The position numbers and the translations under genes were made by a program. The notes below the pieces were generated by a model, which was given only the letters and a program-made list of their open reading frames with translations, had not been told where the DNA came from and ran no database searches. From Massilia pinisoli (lineage in GTDB: Bacteria; Pseudomonadota; Gammaproteobacteria; Burkholderiales; Burkholderiaceae_D), in NCBI RefSeq assembly GCF_024753285.1, contig NZ_JANUGW010000016.1, forward strand, positions 62,001-126,000: a stretch of 64,000 bases of DNA. The letters are read 5' to 3'. Shown here in pieces: positions 41,431-49,940 of the stretch. The stretch's first letter is position 1, and every line of letters begins with the position of its first letter.

Positions 41431-42819
41431 ATGGCCCGCCGCACACGCCTTATCCTCTGCAGTCTCTCCCTCGCCGCGTTCGTTTCTGCCCACGCGGCCG
41501 AGCTGGGCGATCCGCGCGTGTCGTCGCACATCGGCCAGCCGCTCGTGGCCGACGTGGAGCTGACCTTGCTCGACGATCCCGCCACGCCCGTGCAGGTGCG
41601 CGTGGCCAGCCCGGAGGTCTACAACGGCGCCGGCATCGCCGTGCCGCCCGTGCTGGCCAGCCTGAACCTGTCCGTGATGCGGCGCGACGGCCGCCAGTTC
41701 CTGCACGTGACGTCGCTGCGCCCCGTCGATGCGGACCACGTGCACCTGTACCTGGAACTCGTCGACAAGGGGCAGCGCGCCGTGCGGTTGGCCACGCTGT
41801 GGCTGACGCCCGATCCCACGCCGGCACCGCCTCCCGCGCCCGCGCCCGCGCCGGCGCGCGTGGCTGCACCGGCACCGCTGTCCGCACCGGTGCCGGATGC
41901 CGTGCTGCTGGCCCAGGTCGAGCGGGCCCGTGCGGCGCGCGCCGCTGCCGCTGCAACTGCCGCCGTCGAAGGGGCCGCCGTGCCCGCCGCGCCCCGGCCG
42001 CCGGTGCGACGCCCGCATCCGGCGCCGGCCGCCAAGGCGCCCGCACTGCCGGTGGCGCAGCCGGACGCCCATCCGGCCACGTGCGCGCGACCCGCCGCGG
42101 AAGCCCAGGCCTGCGCGGCGCTCGGCGCGAAGAACGACGAATTGCGCGCCCGGCTGGGCCAGGTCGAGGACCGGATGAAGAAGCTGCAGGTGGCGCTGAC
42201 GGCGCCGGTCGGCGTGAAGCCGCCGGCCGGGCTCGAGCGCAAGGACGGTGGTGCCAAGGGCGAGCCGGCCAAGGACGTGCAGGCACACGCGGACGTCGCC
42301 AAGCCCGAGGCAGCCAAGGCCGCGCAGGCGCATCCGGACGGCGCCAAGGTCGAGTCGGCCAAGAACGCATCGGCTCATCCGGCGGTCGCCAAGCCCGAGC
42401 CCGCCAAGCCCGCGCCGGCGCATCCGGACGGCGCCAAACCCGAGCCGGCCAAGGACGCCAAGCCCGCACCGGACGCGCCCAAGCCGGCCGCGGCCGTCCC
42501 GCCCACGCCGGTGAAGCCCGTCGTGCCGGCGGGCCCGCGCCCCATCCATTCGATCAAGCCGCTCGTGGCGCACGCGCCGAAAGCGCCGCCGCCCGATGAC
42601 GGCCTGCCATGGGGCTGGATCGCCGCCGTCGCCGGTGTGCTGGCGCTGGGCGGGGCAGGGGCGTTCGTCGTCGTCCGCCGGCGCCGCGCCGGTGCGGGCG
42701 GCGGTGGCGCAGGTCCCCTCGCCAGGCTGAGGGCGCGCTTCGCGGCGCGTGCCGGGAAGACGCAGCCGGATGCGCTTGAACCCCGCGCGCAACAGGCCGC
42801 CGAACCGACGCTGGACTGA
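41431..42819 (+). CDS. FimV-like protein with low-complexity linker
   Basis: Envelope protein of 462 residues. After a signal peptide (ILCSLSLAAFVSAHA) comes the FimV N-terminal domain (ELGDPRVSSHIGQPLVADVE; SPEVYNGAGIAV; LHVTSLRPVDADHVHLYLEL), a long Ala/Pro region with five 15-residue AKPEPAK-type repeats, a coiled-coil patch (ELRARLGQVEDRMKKLQ), then one membrane helix (WGWIAAVAGVLALGGAGAFV) and a basic cytoplasmic tail. Full FimV hubs also have LysM and a C-terminal TPR domain; both appear missing, so it is a short form. Confidence 0.75.
   Translation: MARRTRLILCSLSLAAFVSAHAAELGDPRVSSHIGQPLVADVELTLLDDPATPVQVRVASPEVYNGAGIAVPPVLASLNLSVMRRDGRQFLHVTSLRPVDADHVHLYLELVDKGQRAVRLATLWLTPDPTPAPPPAPAPAPARVAAPAPLSAPVPDAVLLAQVERARAARAAAAATAAVEGAAVPAAPRPPVRRPHPAPAAKAPALPVAQPDAHPATCARPAAEAQACAALGAKNDELRARLGQVEDRMKKLQVALTAPVGVKPPAGLERKDGGAKGEPAKDVQAHADVAKPEAAKAAQAHPDGAKVESAKNASAHPAVAKPEPAKPAPAHPDGAKPEPAKDAKPAPDAPKPAAAVPPTPVKPVVPAGPRPIHSIKPLVAHAPKAPPPDDGLPWGWIAAVAGVLALGGAGAFVVVRRRRAGAGGGGAGPLARLRARFAARAGKTQPDALEPRAQQAAEPTLD
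42253..42477 (+). repeat. Five 45-bp coding repeats in the FimV-like gene
   Basis: Five in-frame 15-codon units of type AKxExAKxxxAHPDx, starting at 42253, 42298, 42343, 42388 and 42433. Copy number of such repeats can vary between strains. Confidence 0.85.
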
Positions 42820-42883
42820 TCCTTGAACACGTTCAAGTTCGGCGCACAAGTCGTCTACACAAGTCCGATTTTTGCGTTATACT

Positions 42884-43177
42884 CTGTTTCAATGATCTTT
42901 TGATCACAGATCAAAGCTCATGAAACGGCCCAGGGTCCGCCGCAGCCACCACCGATAGCGTGGCGCGGGACCGGACTATCGCTGAGGAAGCGCCTGGGAC
43001 CGGAAGCGGTTCGCCTGCCGGCAGTGGCAGGTGGACGCCGGAGGCAACCGGCAAGAGGCGACGCCAGGGGATGCCTGGTGCTCGCTCTCCCCCAATTCCG
43101 GCGGAACGTCCACGACGGGTCGCCACGACGAACTAAACAACCCGCGCAGACGACCCCGTCGCTGCGCGGGTTTTTGT
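42884..43177 (+). ncRNA. Putative structured non-coding RNA with own promoter and terminator
   Basis: A TATACT (-10, 42878-42883) precedes a 290-base segment with no credible protein gene and many complementary arms: TTTGATC/GATCAAA (42899-42915), CCCAGG/CCTGGG (42929-42934 with 42993-42998), CGATAG/CTATCG (42953 with 42976), CCTGCC/GGCAGG (43014 with 43026), GCCGG/CCGGC (43037 with 43048), CCAGG/CCTGG (43064 with 43074), and a strong terminator. A 12-codon frame, MKRPRVRRSHHR (42920-42958), sits near its 5' end. It matches no RNA class I know (not RNase P, tmRNA, 4.5S or 6S). Confidence 0.5.
43138..43177 (+). terminator. Intrinsic terminator of the putative RNA gene
   Basis: CCCGCGCAG-A-CGAC-CCC-GTCG-CTGCGCGGG, a nearly perfect 13-bp stem with one bulge, followed by TTTTT. 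There is no protein gene upstream on this strand closer than the FimV-like gene 320 bases away. Confidence 0.85.
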
Positions 43178-43264
43178 TTGGCGGTCGCGCGGTTGCTTGG
43201 TGCGTTGGCCCCATGCCCGGGTTATCGCTACCATGGTGCTTCATCCGATCGATGAGGAGGGGAC

Positions 43265-43651
43265 ATGAGCGACGCCTCGCCGGCGCGCGCGCCGCGTGCC
43301 GACCTGTTTTCCGAATACTGCCCGTCGCGCGACGTGCTGAAGCACGTGACGAGCCGCTGGGGCGTGCTGCTGCTCGTCGCCTTGCTGGACGGCCCGCAGC
43401 GCTTCGGCGAATTGCGCCGCAAGGTGGGCGGCATCAGCGAAAAGATGCTGGGCCAGACCCTGCAGTGGCTGGAACAGGACGGTTTCGTGCAGCGCATCGC
43501 GCACCCGGTCGCGCCGCCGCACGTGGACTACCGGCTGACGCCGCTGGGCGAGGGCATCGGCCGCAAGGTCGGCGAGGTGGTGGCGTGGATCGAAGGGAAC
43601 CTGGACGGCATCCAGGCGGCGCAGGCGGCGCATGCGGCAGAGGCAAGCTAG
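43265..43651 (+). CDS. HxlR-family transcriptional regulator
   Basis: A 128-residue winged-helix regulator with the HxlR pattern: CPSRDVLKHVTSRWGVLLLV, then FGELRRKVGGISEKMLGQTL and LEQDGFVQRI, then VDYRLTPLGEG. HxlR proteins have the N-terminal Cys used for redox or aldehyde sensing; here CPSRD at residue ~19 fits. Good ribosome-binding site GAGGAGGGG before ATG 43265. The regulated gene is not obvious: it sits alone between an RNA gene and fliT. Confidence 0.9.
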   Translation: MSDASPARAPRADLFSEYCPSRDVLKHVTSRWGVLLLVALLDGPQRFGELRRKVGGISEKMLGQTLQWLEQDGFVQRIAHPVAPPHVDYRLTPLGEGIGRKVGEVVAWIEGNLDGIQAAQAAHAAEAS

Positions 43652-43655
43652 AAAG

Positions 43656-43690
43656 CAAAAAGCCCCAGGACCGTGGTCGAGGGGCTTCGG
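43656..43690 (-). terminator. Terminator between the HxlR gene and fliT
   Basis: An AGCCCC ... GGGGCT stem with an A-run on one side, so a T-run for minus-strand transcripts (fliT). It may also act weakly for the HxlR gene. Confidence 0.7.
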
Positions 43691-43706
43691 CTGGCGTGGC
43701 GGCGGA

Positions 43707-43991
43707 TCAGTGAGCCGGGCTCAGCGCGCGGTCGAGCTGGCCCATCCACGGTTCCGTGATGTCGCGCACGGCGCGGTCGTTGGCCATGATCTGCTTGAGC
43801 AGGTCGATCTTGCGCTTGCGCTCGACGCCGGCCAGCGGCGGCACGCCGCTCTTCGCCGCGCTCGCCTGCAGGGCGCACTGCGTTTCCAGGCGGGCCAGGC
43901 CGTCCCAATCCCCTTCGCGCGCGGCCACTGCCATGCGGCTGCTCAATGCGGCGATGTTTTCGTACATTGCGAGGACTTCGTTGGACGTCAT
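43707..43991 (-). CDS. fliT: Flagellar export chaperone FliT-like
   Basis: A 94-residue helical protein, start ATG 43991 (MTSNEVLAMYENIAALSSRM). Pattern typical of FliT: an initial helix with MAVAAREGDWDGLARLETQC, then KRKIDLLKQIMANDRAVRDI and TEPWMGQLDRALS at the C-terminus. FliT binds the filament cap FliD and, in some bacteria, FlhDC. No other flagellar genes are in the window, so the assignment rests on the pattern. Confidence 0.75.
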   Translation of the reverse strand: MTSNEVLAMYENIAALSSRMAVAAREGDWDGLARLETQCALQASAAKSGVPPLAGVERKRKIDLLKQIMANDRAVRDITEPWMGQLDRALSPAH

Positions 43992-44194
43992 GACTGCGCT
44001 CCACCAGGGTGACCACACCGGCCGGATTACCGGTTGTCTGCCTTTTACGGCAGCGTTTTGGGGAACTTTAGGGTTTTCGAAAGATTTTTTTGAAATTTTT
44101 TTTCGGACGGCGCGCTATAGTGCTTGCCGGCGCGTGCTGCCATGCCGGCGCGTGCCACGACGAGACCGACGAACCTGAACAATAAAGGGACATC

Positions 44195-46261
44195 ATGAAA
44201 CTCAGCAGGACTCCGATCAAGACCGCCATTGCCCTCGTGCTGTGCGGAACCGCCCTCGTTACCACGGGCGCGGAAGCATCCGGGCAGACCCCGCCCGCGG
44301 CCGCACCGGCCGGGACCGCCCAGGCCGCGCCGCGCCCCGGCGACGATTTCTTCGCCTGGGCCAACAAGGATTGGCTTGCCAAAACGACCATCCCCGAGGA
44401 CCGCAGCCGCTGGGGCGCCATGGACAACCTGGCGGAAGACACGAACCAGCGCATCGTCAAGCTGATCGAGGCGGTCGGCGCGGACAAGAAGGCCGGCCCG
44501 GAAGCGCGCAAGGTCGCGGATTACTTCAACGCCTATATGGACGAGGCCGCGATCGAGGCGCGCGGCGCCGCGCCGCTGAAGCCCGAACTGGCGCAGATCG
44601 CCGCCATCAAGGACAAGGCCGGCCTCGTGCGCGTGCTGGGCGCGTCCGTGCGCGCGGACGTCGATCCGCTGAACAATACGCATTTTGCGACCGAAAACAT
44701 CTTCGGGCTGTGGGTGTCGCCCGGCCTGCACGATCCGGCGCACAACTGGCCGTACCTGCTGCAGGGCGGCCTGGGCATGCCGGACCGTGCGTATTATCTC
44801 GACAACAACGAGCGCATGGCGGGCCTGCGCACACAATATCAAAAACACATCGCCGCGATGCTGAAACTGGCCGGCTACGCGACGACGGACGCCGACGCCG
44901 ACGCGCGCGCCGCGAAGATCTTCGCGCTCGAGGTCGACATCGCCAACACGCACACCACCCGCGCCGACTCGGCCGACGTGCTGAAGGCCGACAACACGTG
45001 GACGCGCAAGGACTTCCCTACCAACGCGCCGGGCATCGAATGGGACGCGTTCTTCAAGGCCGCGCACCTGTCCGACCAGGACAAGTTCATCGTCTGGCAC
45101 CCGTCGGCCGTGAAGGGCGAGGCGGCCCTCGTCGACAAGACGGATCTCGCCACGTGGAAGGACTATCTCGCGTTCCACACCATCAACCGCATGGCAAACG
45201 TGCTGCCGAAGGCGTTCGCCGACCAGCGTTTCGACTTCTACGGCAAGGCACTGTCCGGCACGCCGCAGCAATCCGTGCGGTGGAAGCGGGCGCTGGGCGC
45301 CACGAACGAGGCGATGGATGAAGCGGTCGGCAAGCTTTACGTCGCGAAATACTTCCCGGCCGAGAACAAGGCGCAGTTGCAGCGGATGGTCGCGAACATC
45401 GTGACGGCGTTCGGCAAGCGCATCGACAAGCTCGACTGGATGGCCCCCGCTACGCGCGCGCAGGCGAAGGAAAAGCTGAAGACCTTGTACGTCGGCGTTG
45501 GCTACCCGGACAAGTGGAAATCGTATGTGGGCCTGAAGGTCGACCCGAAAGATGCGTTCGGCAACGCGTTGCGCGCCGAGGCGTTCCACATGGGGCAGGA
45601 ACTGGCGAAGCTGCACACGAAGCCGGACCGCACCGAATGGTCGATGCCGCCGCAGCTCGTCAACGCCGTCAACCTGCCGCTGCAGAACGCGCTGAACTTC
45701 CCGGCCGCCATCCTGCAGCCGCCGTTCTTCGATCCGAAGGCGCCGGACGCCGTCAACTATGGCGCGATCGGCGCCATCATCGGCCACGAGATCAGCCACA
45801 GCTTCGACGACCAGGGCTCGCAATTCGACGCCCAGGGCCGCCTGCGCGACTGGTGGACGAAGGAAGACATGGAGCACTTCAAGGCCGCGTCGCACAAGCT
45901 CGTCGAGCAGTACAACGCGTATAAGCCGTACCAGGACCTCGCCGTCAACGGCCAGCTCACGCTGTCCGAGAACCTCGCGGACTTGGCGGGTCTGGAAGCG
46001 TCGTACGACGCCTACCGCGCGGCCGCCGGCAAGAATGCGACACAAGAGACTGACCGCCAGTTCTTCACCGGCTATGCGCAGAGCTGGCGCACGAAGGCGC
46101 GCGAGGAGGCCGAGCGGCGCGGCATCCTGACGGACGGCCACGCGCCGCCGCGCTACCGCACCGCCACCGTGCGCAACCTGGACGCGTGGTACAAGGCGTT
46201 CGACGTGCAGCCGGGCCAGGCGCTGTACCTGCCGCCGGACGAGCGTGTGCGCGTCTGGTAA
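44195..46261 (+). CDS. M13-family zinc metallopeptidase (neprilysin/PepO type)
   Basis: Exported zinc oligopeptidase of 688 residues with a signal peptide (residues ~1-30, ending TGAEASG). The catalytic core has HEISH at residues 531-535 (GAIIGHEISHSFDDQGSQ), the downstream LSENLADLAGL supplying the third ligand, and LVNAVNLPLQNALNFPAAIL before it. The C-terminus ends in ERVRVW. It cleaves short peptides in the periplasm. Complete and typical in length. Confidence 0.93.
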   Translation: MKLSRTPIKTAIALVLCGTALVTTGAEASGQTPPAAAPAGTAQAAPRPGDDFFAWANKDWLAKTTIPEDRSRWGAMDNLAEDTNQRIVKLIEAVGADKKAGPEARKVADYFNAYMDEAAIEARGAAPLKPELAQIAAIKDKAGLVRVLGASVRADVDPLNNTHFATENIFGLWVSPGLHDPAHNWPYLLQGGLGMPDRAYYLDNNERMAGLRTQYQKHIAAMLKLAGYATTDADADARAAKIFALEVDIANTHTTRADSADVLKADNTWTRKDFPTNAPGIEWDAFFKAAHLSDQDKFIVWHPSAVKGEAALVDKTDLATWKDYLAFHTINRMANVLPKAFADQRFDFYGKALSGTPQQSVRWKRALGATNEAMDEAVGKLYVAKYFPAENKAQLQRMVANIVTAFGKRIDKLDWMAPATRAQAKEKLKTLYVGVGYPDKWKSYVGLKVDPKDAFGNALRAEAFHMGQELAKLHTKPDRTEWSMPPQLVNAVNLPLQNALNFPAAILQPPFFDPKAPDAVNYGAIGAIIGHEISHSFDDQGSQFDAQGRLRDWWTKEDMEHFKAASHKLVEQYNAYKPYQDLAVNGQLTLSENLADLAGLEASYDAYRAAAGKNATQETDRQFFTGYAQSWRTKAREEAERRGILTDGHAPPRYRTATVRNLDAWYKAFDVQPGQALYLPPDERVRVW

Positions 46262-46363
46262 GCCTGCGCTGATGGGGCAGCTTATGTCCCGTGGGTAAGC
46301 TGCGCCGGCATGGAAGATGCCCGGACTAGAATGACCTGGCATCTTTCATCGTGGTTTTTGCTC

Positions 46364-47053
46364 ATGAAACAGCATTATCTCGACGTCCGCCGGCGCATCG
46401 TCCATGCTCACTTCGACCTCCCCGCCATGATCGACGACGACTACGAAGACATCACGCAGCGCACGCTGCACCATTACGACGACAACGCGCGCCGTTTCTT
46501 TGCCGGCACCATCGACCACGACGTCAGCCAGAACATCGAGGCACTGCTGACCGCGATCGAGGCGCCGGCGCCGTACGCGATCCTCGACTTCGGCTGCGGC
46601 CCGGGCCGCGACCTCAAGACGTTCGCCGCGCTGGGCCACCATGCCGTCGGCCTGGACGGCAGCGCACGCTTCGTCGAGATGGCGCGCGAGTACAGCGGCT
46701 GCGAGGTGTGGCAGCAGAACTTCATCGACCTGCACTTGCCGGACGCCACGTTCGATGGCGTGTTCGCGAACGCGTCGCTTTTCCACGTCCCGCGCGACGT
46801 GCTGCCGAAAGTGCTGAACGAACTCAACGCGACGTTGAAGCCGGGCGGCGTGCTGTTCAGCTCGAACCCGCGCGGCCATAACGAAGAGGGCTGGAACGGC
46901 CCGCGCTACGGCTGCTTCCACGATTACGCGGCGTGGGAACGCTACGTCGTCGCGGCCGGTTTCGTGCCGCTGCGCCACTATTACCGGCCAGAAGGATTGC
47001 CGCGCGACCAGCAGCCCTGGCTGGCCAGCGTCTGGCGCAAGCCACTCTGTTAG
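46364..47053 (+). CDS. Class I SAM-dependent methyltransferase
   Basis: About 229-residue methyltransferase. SAM motif I is ILDFGCGPGRDLKTFAALGH, followed by GLDGSARFVEMAREYSG (acidic motif II), and FDGVFANASLFHVPRDVLPK (motif IV), with LKPGGVLFSSNPRG after it. Preceding the fold is THHYD-like TLHHYDDNARRFFAGTIDHD. Start is uncertain: ATG 46364, with a TAGAAT at 46325 as possible -10, or ATG 46427, 21 residues later. Substrate unknown. Confidence 0.83.
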   Translation: MKQHYLDVRRRIVHAHFDLPAMIDDDYEDITQRTLHHYDDNARRFFAGTIDHDVSQNIEALLTAIEAPAPYAILDFGCGPGRDLKTFAALGHHAVGLDGSARFVEMAREYSGCEVWQQNFIDLHLPDATFDGVFANASLFHVPRDVLPKVLNELNATLKPGGVLFSSNPRGHNEEGWNGPRYGCFHDYAAWERYVVAAGFVPLRHYYRPEGLPRDQQPWLASVWRKPLC

Positions 47054-47143
47054 GTTGCGTACAGAATGAAGATCGGCATGCAATTAACCTGAATGCATCC
47101 CGCTTGATTCAGCAGGCGGTCTTACCTACAAGGAGATACGGAC

Positions 47144-47323
47144 ATGAACGAGGACCAAATCAAAGGCAAAGCCAAGGACATCGGCGGCAAGGTGCAAGAG
47201 GAAGTCGGCAAGGTGGTCGGCAGCAGCGAGCAGCAAGCCAAGGGCCTGTCCAAGCAAGTCGAAGGCAAGGTGCAGGAAAAGGCTGGCGATCTGCGCGACG
47301 CGATCAACAAGGGCAATCGCTGA
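47144..47323 (+). CDS. CsbD family stress protein
   Basis: A 59-residue hydrophilic protein: MNEDQIKGKAKDIGGKVQEE then VVGSSEQQAKGLSKQVEGKV, the two KGKxK...GKV repeats of the CsbD family, which in other bacteria is induced by general stress. ATG 47144 follows AAGGAG by nine bases. Molecular function is unknown. The frame is too short for automated ORF thresholds but the family pattern is clear. Confidence 0.9.
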   Translation: MNEDQIKGKAKDIGGKVQEEVGKVVGSSEQQAKGLSKQVEGKVQEKAGDLRDAINKGNR

Positions 47324-47340
47324 CAGTGCGGTAGCGCGGG

Positions 47341-47402
47341 CATGGTGGGCGGAGGCCGCCCACCCTACGGCGTCGTAGGGTGGGCACCCCGTGCCCACCA
47401 TG
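47341..47402. repeat. Triple-palindrome intergenic repeat
   Basis: Three hairpins in a row: GGTGGGCGG-AGG-CCGCCCACC (47344-47364), CTACG-GCGT-CGTAG (47365-47378), GGTGGGCAC-CCC-GTGCCCACC (47379-47399), with outer arms CATGGTGGGC and GCCCACCATG. This has the form of a REP/MITE-like dispersed element. Confidence 0.6.
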
Positions 47403-47419
47403 CGTTTCGGTACCAAACA

Positions 47420-47458
47420 AAACGGCCGCGCATGCGATGCATTGCGCGGCCGTTTTCA
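47420..47458. terminator. Bidirectional terminator between csbD-like and S9 peptidase genes
   Basis: AACGGCCGCGCA ... TGCGCGGCCGTT stem with A-rich and T-rich flanks. It may serve both converging genes. Confidence 0.75.
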
Positions 47459-47471
47459 TTGACGCGACGAC

Positions 47472-49691
47472 TCAGTTCGGCGCCGTCCCGCCCAGGTTCT
47501 TCTTGAAGAACGCGTCGATCAGCCCGTACACGTGGCGCTGTCCCGCACGCGACGAAATGCCGTGCTTGGCGCCGGGATATGTCATCAGCTCGAACCGCAC
47601 GTTGCGGTTGACGAGCGCGTCGATCAGGCGCGTCGAGTTCGTGAACAGCACGTTGTCGTCGGCCATGCCGTGCACGAGCAGCAGCGGCGACTTCAAGCCG
47701 TCCAGGTGCGCGAATACGCCGCTGCGTTCGTACGCGGCCGGGTCGGCCTGCGGCGTCGCGCCCACGAACTGTTCCGTGTAGTGCGTGTCGTACAGCGACC
47801 AGTCCGTCACGGGCGCCACTGCCACACCCATCGCGATCTTGCTTGAGCCCGCTTCCAGCAGGCGCAACGTCATGAACCCGCCATAGCTCCAGCCGAACAC
47901 GCCCACGCGCTTCGGATCGACGAAGCTCTGCTGCGCGAGCCAGTCGATGCCCGTCAGCTGATCCTCGACTTCGTGCGCGCCGAGGTCGCCGTAGATGACG
48001 TCGGTGAACGCGCGCTCGCGCCGCGACGAGCCGCGGTTGTCCAGCACGAACACGACGAAGCCCTGCTGCGCCATGTACTGGTTGAACAGATTGCCCCACT
48101 GGCGCGTGACGCGCTGCGAATGCGGGCCGCCGTACGTGAACAGGAACACGGGGTAGCGCTTGCTCGCGTCGAAGTTTGCGGGCTTGATCATCGAGTAGTA
48201 CAGCGTCTGGCCGTCGTGCGCCTTGATCGTGCCGTATTCCGTCGGCAGGTGGTCCGTCACGTATTTCGCGTACGGGTGCGACGCGTTCAGCTCGTTATGC
48301 TCGAGCCACTCGACCATCGTGCCGTCCGCGCGGCGGATCGACACTTGCGGCGGCGTGTTCGGATCGGAGAACGTGTCCACGAAGATCTTGCCGTTGCGGG
48401 CGAACACGTCTTCGTGCCAGCCGTCCTGCTTCGTTAACCGCGCGGGCTTGGCGGCATTGCTGCCGTCCAGGTTCAGCGCGTACGCCTGCTTGTCGACGAC
48501 GGCGTCCTTGTTCGATGCGACATACACCTTGCCGGCCTGCTCGTCGACGGCGAGGATGTTGTCGACACCCCATTCGCCGCTCGAGATCGGATGCAGCAGC
48601 TTGCCCGACATATCGTACAGGTACAGGTGCTTGCGGCCGCTGCGCTCGGACGCCCAGATGAAGGCGTTCTGGCGGTTCAGGAAGCGCAGGTCGTCGTGGA
48701 TGCTGACCCACGTCTTCGATGTCTCGGTCAGCAGCGGGCGCTGCGCGAGCGTGGCCGCGTCGACGGCGACGAGGTCCAGGCGCTTCTGGTCGCGCGACTG
48801 GCGCTGGTAGACGAGCGTCTTGCCGTCCGCGCTGAAGTCGGCGCGCACGAGGTAGATGTCCTTGGCCGGACCGAGGTCGACCTGCTTTTGCGCGCCCGTC
48901 GCCGGGTTCACGATCATCAGGTCGATCAGCACGTTCTTCGCGCCCGCGGCCGGGTAGCGCTGGTCGATGACTTCCGTGCGGTCGGCGAAGATCTCGAAAC
49001 GGCGCGCGACGGGCACCTGCGCCTCGTCGTAGTGGCGGTACGCGATGGCGGAATCGTCCGGCGCCCAGTAATAGCCGGTCTGCTGGTCCATCTCTTCCTG
49101 CGCGACGAATTCCGCTTCGCCATTGTGCACAGTACCTTTGCCATCGGTCGTCAGCTGGCGTTCCTGGCCCGTCGTCAGGTCGATGACGAACAGGTTCTGG
49201 TCGCGCACGTACGAGACGTAGCGGCCCTTCGGCGAAATCTTCGGATCGCCGACGTTGCCCGACGCGACCTTGCGCGCCGCTTCCGGCTTGTTCACGTCGA
49301 CGAGGTACAGGTCGCCCGCGATGGGGACGAGCAACTGCTTGCCGCTGGGCGACCAGCTATAGCTCAGGATGCCGGACAGGCTCGCCGTGCGCGCACGTTC
49401 GCGCCGCGCCTTTTCTTCCAGCGACAGGTTCTCGTTCGGGACCAACTGCTTGGAGTCGACCAGGCGGTGCGTGGTCTTGTCCTTCATGTTGAATTCCCAC
49501 AGGTCCAGCTGGAACTGGTTGTCGGTGCGTCCGCGCAGGAAGGTCACGCGTTCGCCGTCGGGCGAGACGCGCAGGCTGCGGACGCCCGGACCGGACAACG
49601 CCGGGTCGGCGTGGATACGGTCCAGCGTCAGCCGTTCCGCCGATGCGGGAACGGCCGACAATGCGGCTAAAAGGCAGAGAAGAAGGCGCAT
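47472..49691 (-). CDS. Prolyl oligopeptidase-family S9 peptidase (DPP IV-like)
   Basis: Exported serine peptidase of 739 residues with a signal peptide (MRLLLCLLAALSAVPASA). The N-terminal DPP IV beta-propeller (residues ~45-470; QEEMDQQTGYYWAPDDSAIA YRHYDE carries the glutamate-rich substrate motif) precedes the catalytic alpha/beta-hydrolase domain with GWSYGG (Ser602), an Asp in HGMADDNV (about 678) and His710 in PGAKHGIS. It removes N-terminal X-Pro or similar dipeptides. Complete in length. Confidence 0.92.
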   Translation of the reverse strand: MRLLLCLLAALSAVPASAERLTLDRIHADPALSGPGVRSLRVSPDGERVTFLRGRTDNQFQLDLWEFNMKDKTTHRLVDSKQLVPNENLSLEEKARRERARTASLSGILSYSWSPSGKQLLVPIAGDLYLVDVNKPEAARKVASGNVGDPKISPKGRYVSYVRDQNLFVIDLTTGQERQLTTDGKGTVHNGEAEFVAQEEMDQQTGYYWAPDDSAIAYRHYDEAQVPVARRFEIFADRTEVIDQRYPAAGAKNVLIDLMIVNPATGAQKQVDLGPAKDIYLVRADFSADGKTLVYQRQSRDQKRLDLVAVDAATLAQRPLLTETSKTWVSIHDDLRFLNRQNAFIWASERSGRKHLYLYDMSGKLLHPISSGEWGVDNILAVDEQAGKVYVASNKDAVVDKQAYALNLDGSNAAKPARLTKQDGWHEDVFARNGKIFVDTFSDPNTPPQVSIRRADGTMVEWLEHNELNASHPYAKYVTDHLPTEYGTIKAHDGQTLYYSMIKPANFDASKRYPVFLFTYGGPHSQRVTRQWGNLFNQYMAQQGFVVFVLDNRGSSRRERAFTDVIYGDLGAHEVEDQLTGIDWLAQQSFVDPKRVGVFGWSYGGFMTLRLLEAGSSKIAMGVAVAPVTDWSLYDTHYTEQFVGATPQADPAAYERSGVFAHLDGLKSPLLLVHGMADDNVLFTNSTRLIDALVNRNVRFELMTYPGAKHGISSRAGQRHVYGLIDAFFKKNLGGTAPN

Positions 49692-49839
49692 GGGTTTTGG
49701 GTAGTGTTTTTAGGAATGGGTTTGTGCAACGGCGGAACGATACCAGAGTCGTCCCGGAAACGCTGTAACGACAGCGGGGAGATGGCTGTCAATGATGGAT
49801 GAACTGTAATGTATGCAATCGATCCCATGCACTATGATC

Positions 49840-49925
49840 AATTCGTCGGCGCCCCAATGCCGACAATAGGATGAAACTCTCTCCTAGGGTTACGCCGATG
49901 GATTCCCCGTCCATCGGCTTTTTTT
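49840..49925 (+). ncRNA. Candidate small RNA of about 80-85 nt
   Basis: A strong plus-strand terminator (49894-49925) has no plus-strand gene before it: the nearest coding genes on both sides are on the minus strand. Upstream are TATGAT (49833-49838, possible -10) and a perfect hairpin GTCGGC-GCCCCAAT-GCCGAC (49845-49864). A transcript from about 49845 to 49925 would be a two-hairpin sRNA. The -35 is poor. Inference from the orphan terminator. Confidence 0.4.
49894..49925 (+). terminator. Orphan intrinsic terminator
   Basis: GCCGATGGA-TTCCCCG-TCCATCGGC followed by seven T residues; the T-run is only on the plus strand. Confidence 0.85.
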
Positions 49926-49940
49926 CGTCTTGCAGATCCT

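Noticed and set aside
40000..42849. Long minus-strand frame running through fumC into the FimV-like region
   Set aside because: Only the part up to 41337 is fumC; upstream extension is repetitive and antisense to the FimV-like gene.
42884..43177. Considered RNase P RNA, tmRNA, 6S, 4.5S or a cobalamin or TPP riboswitch
   Set aside because: None of their conserved sequence blocks was found, and the downstream gene is behind a strong terminator.
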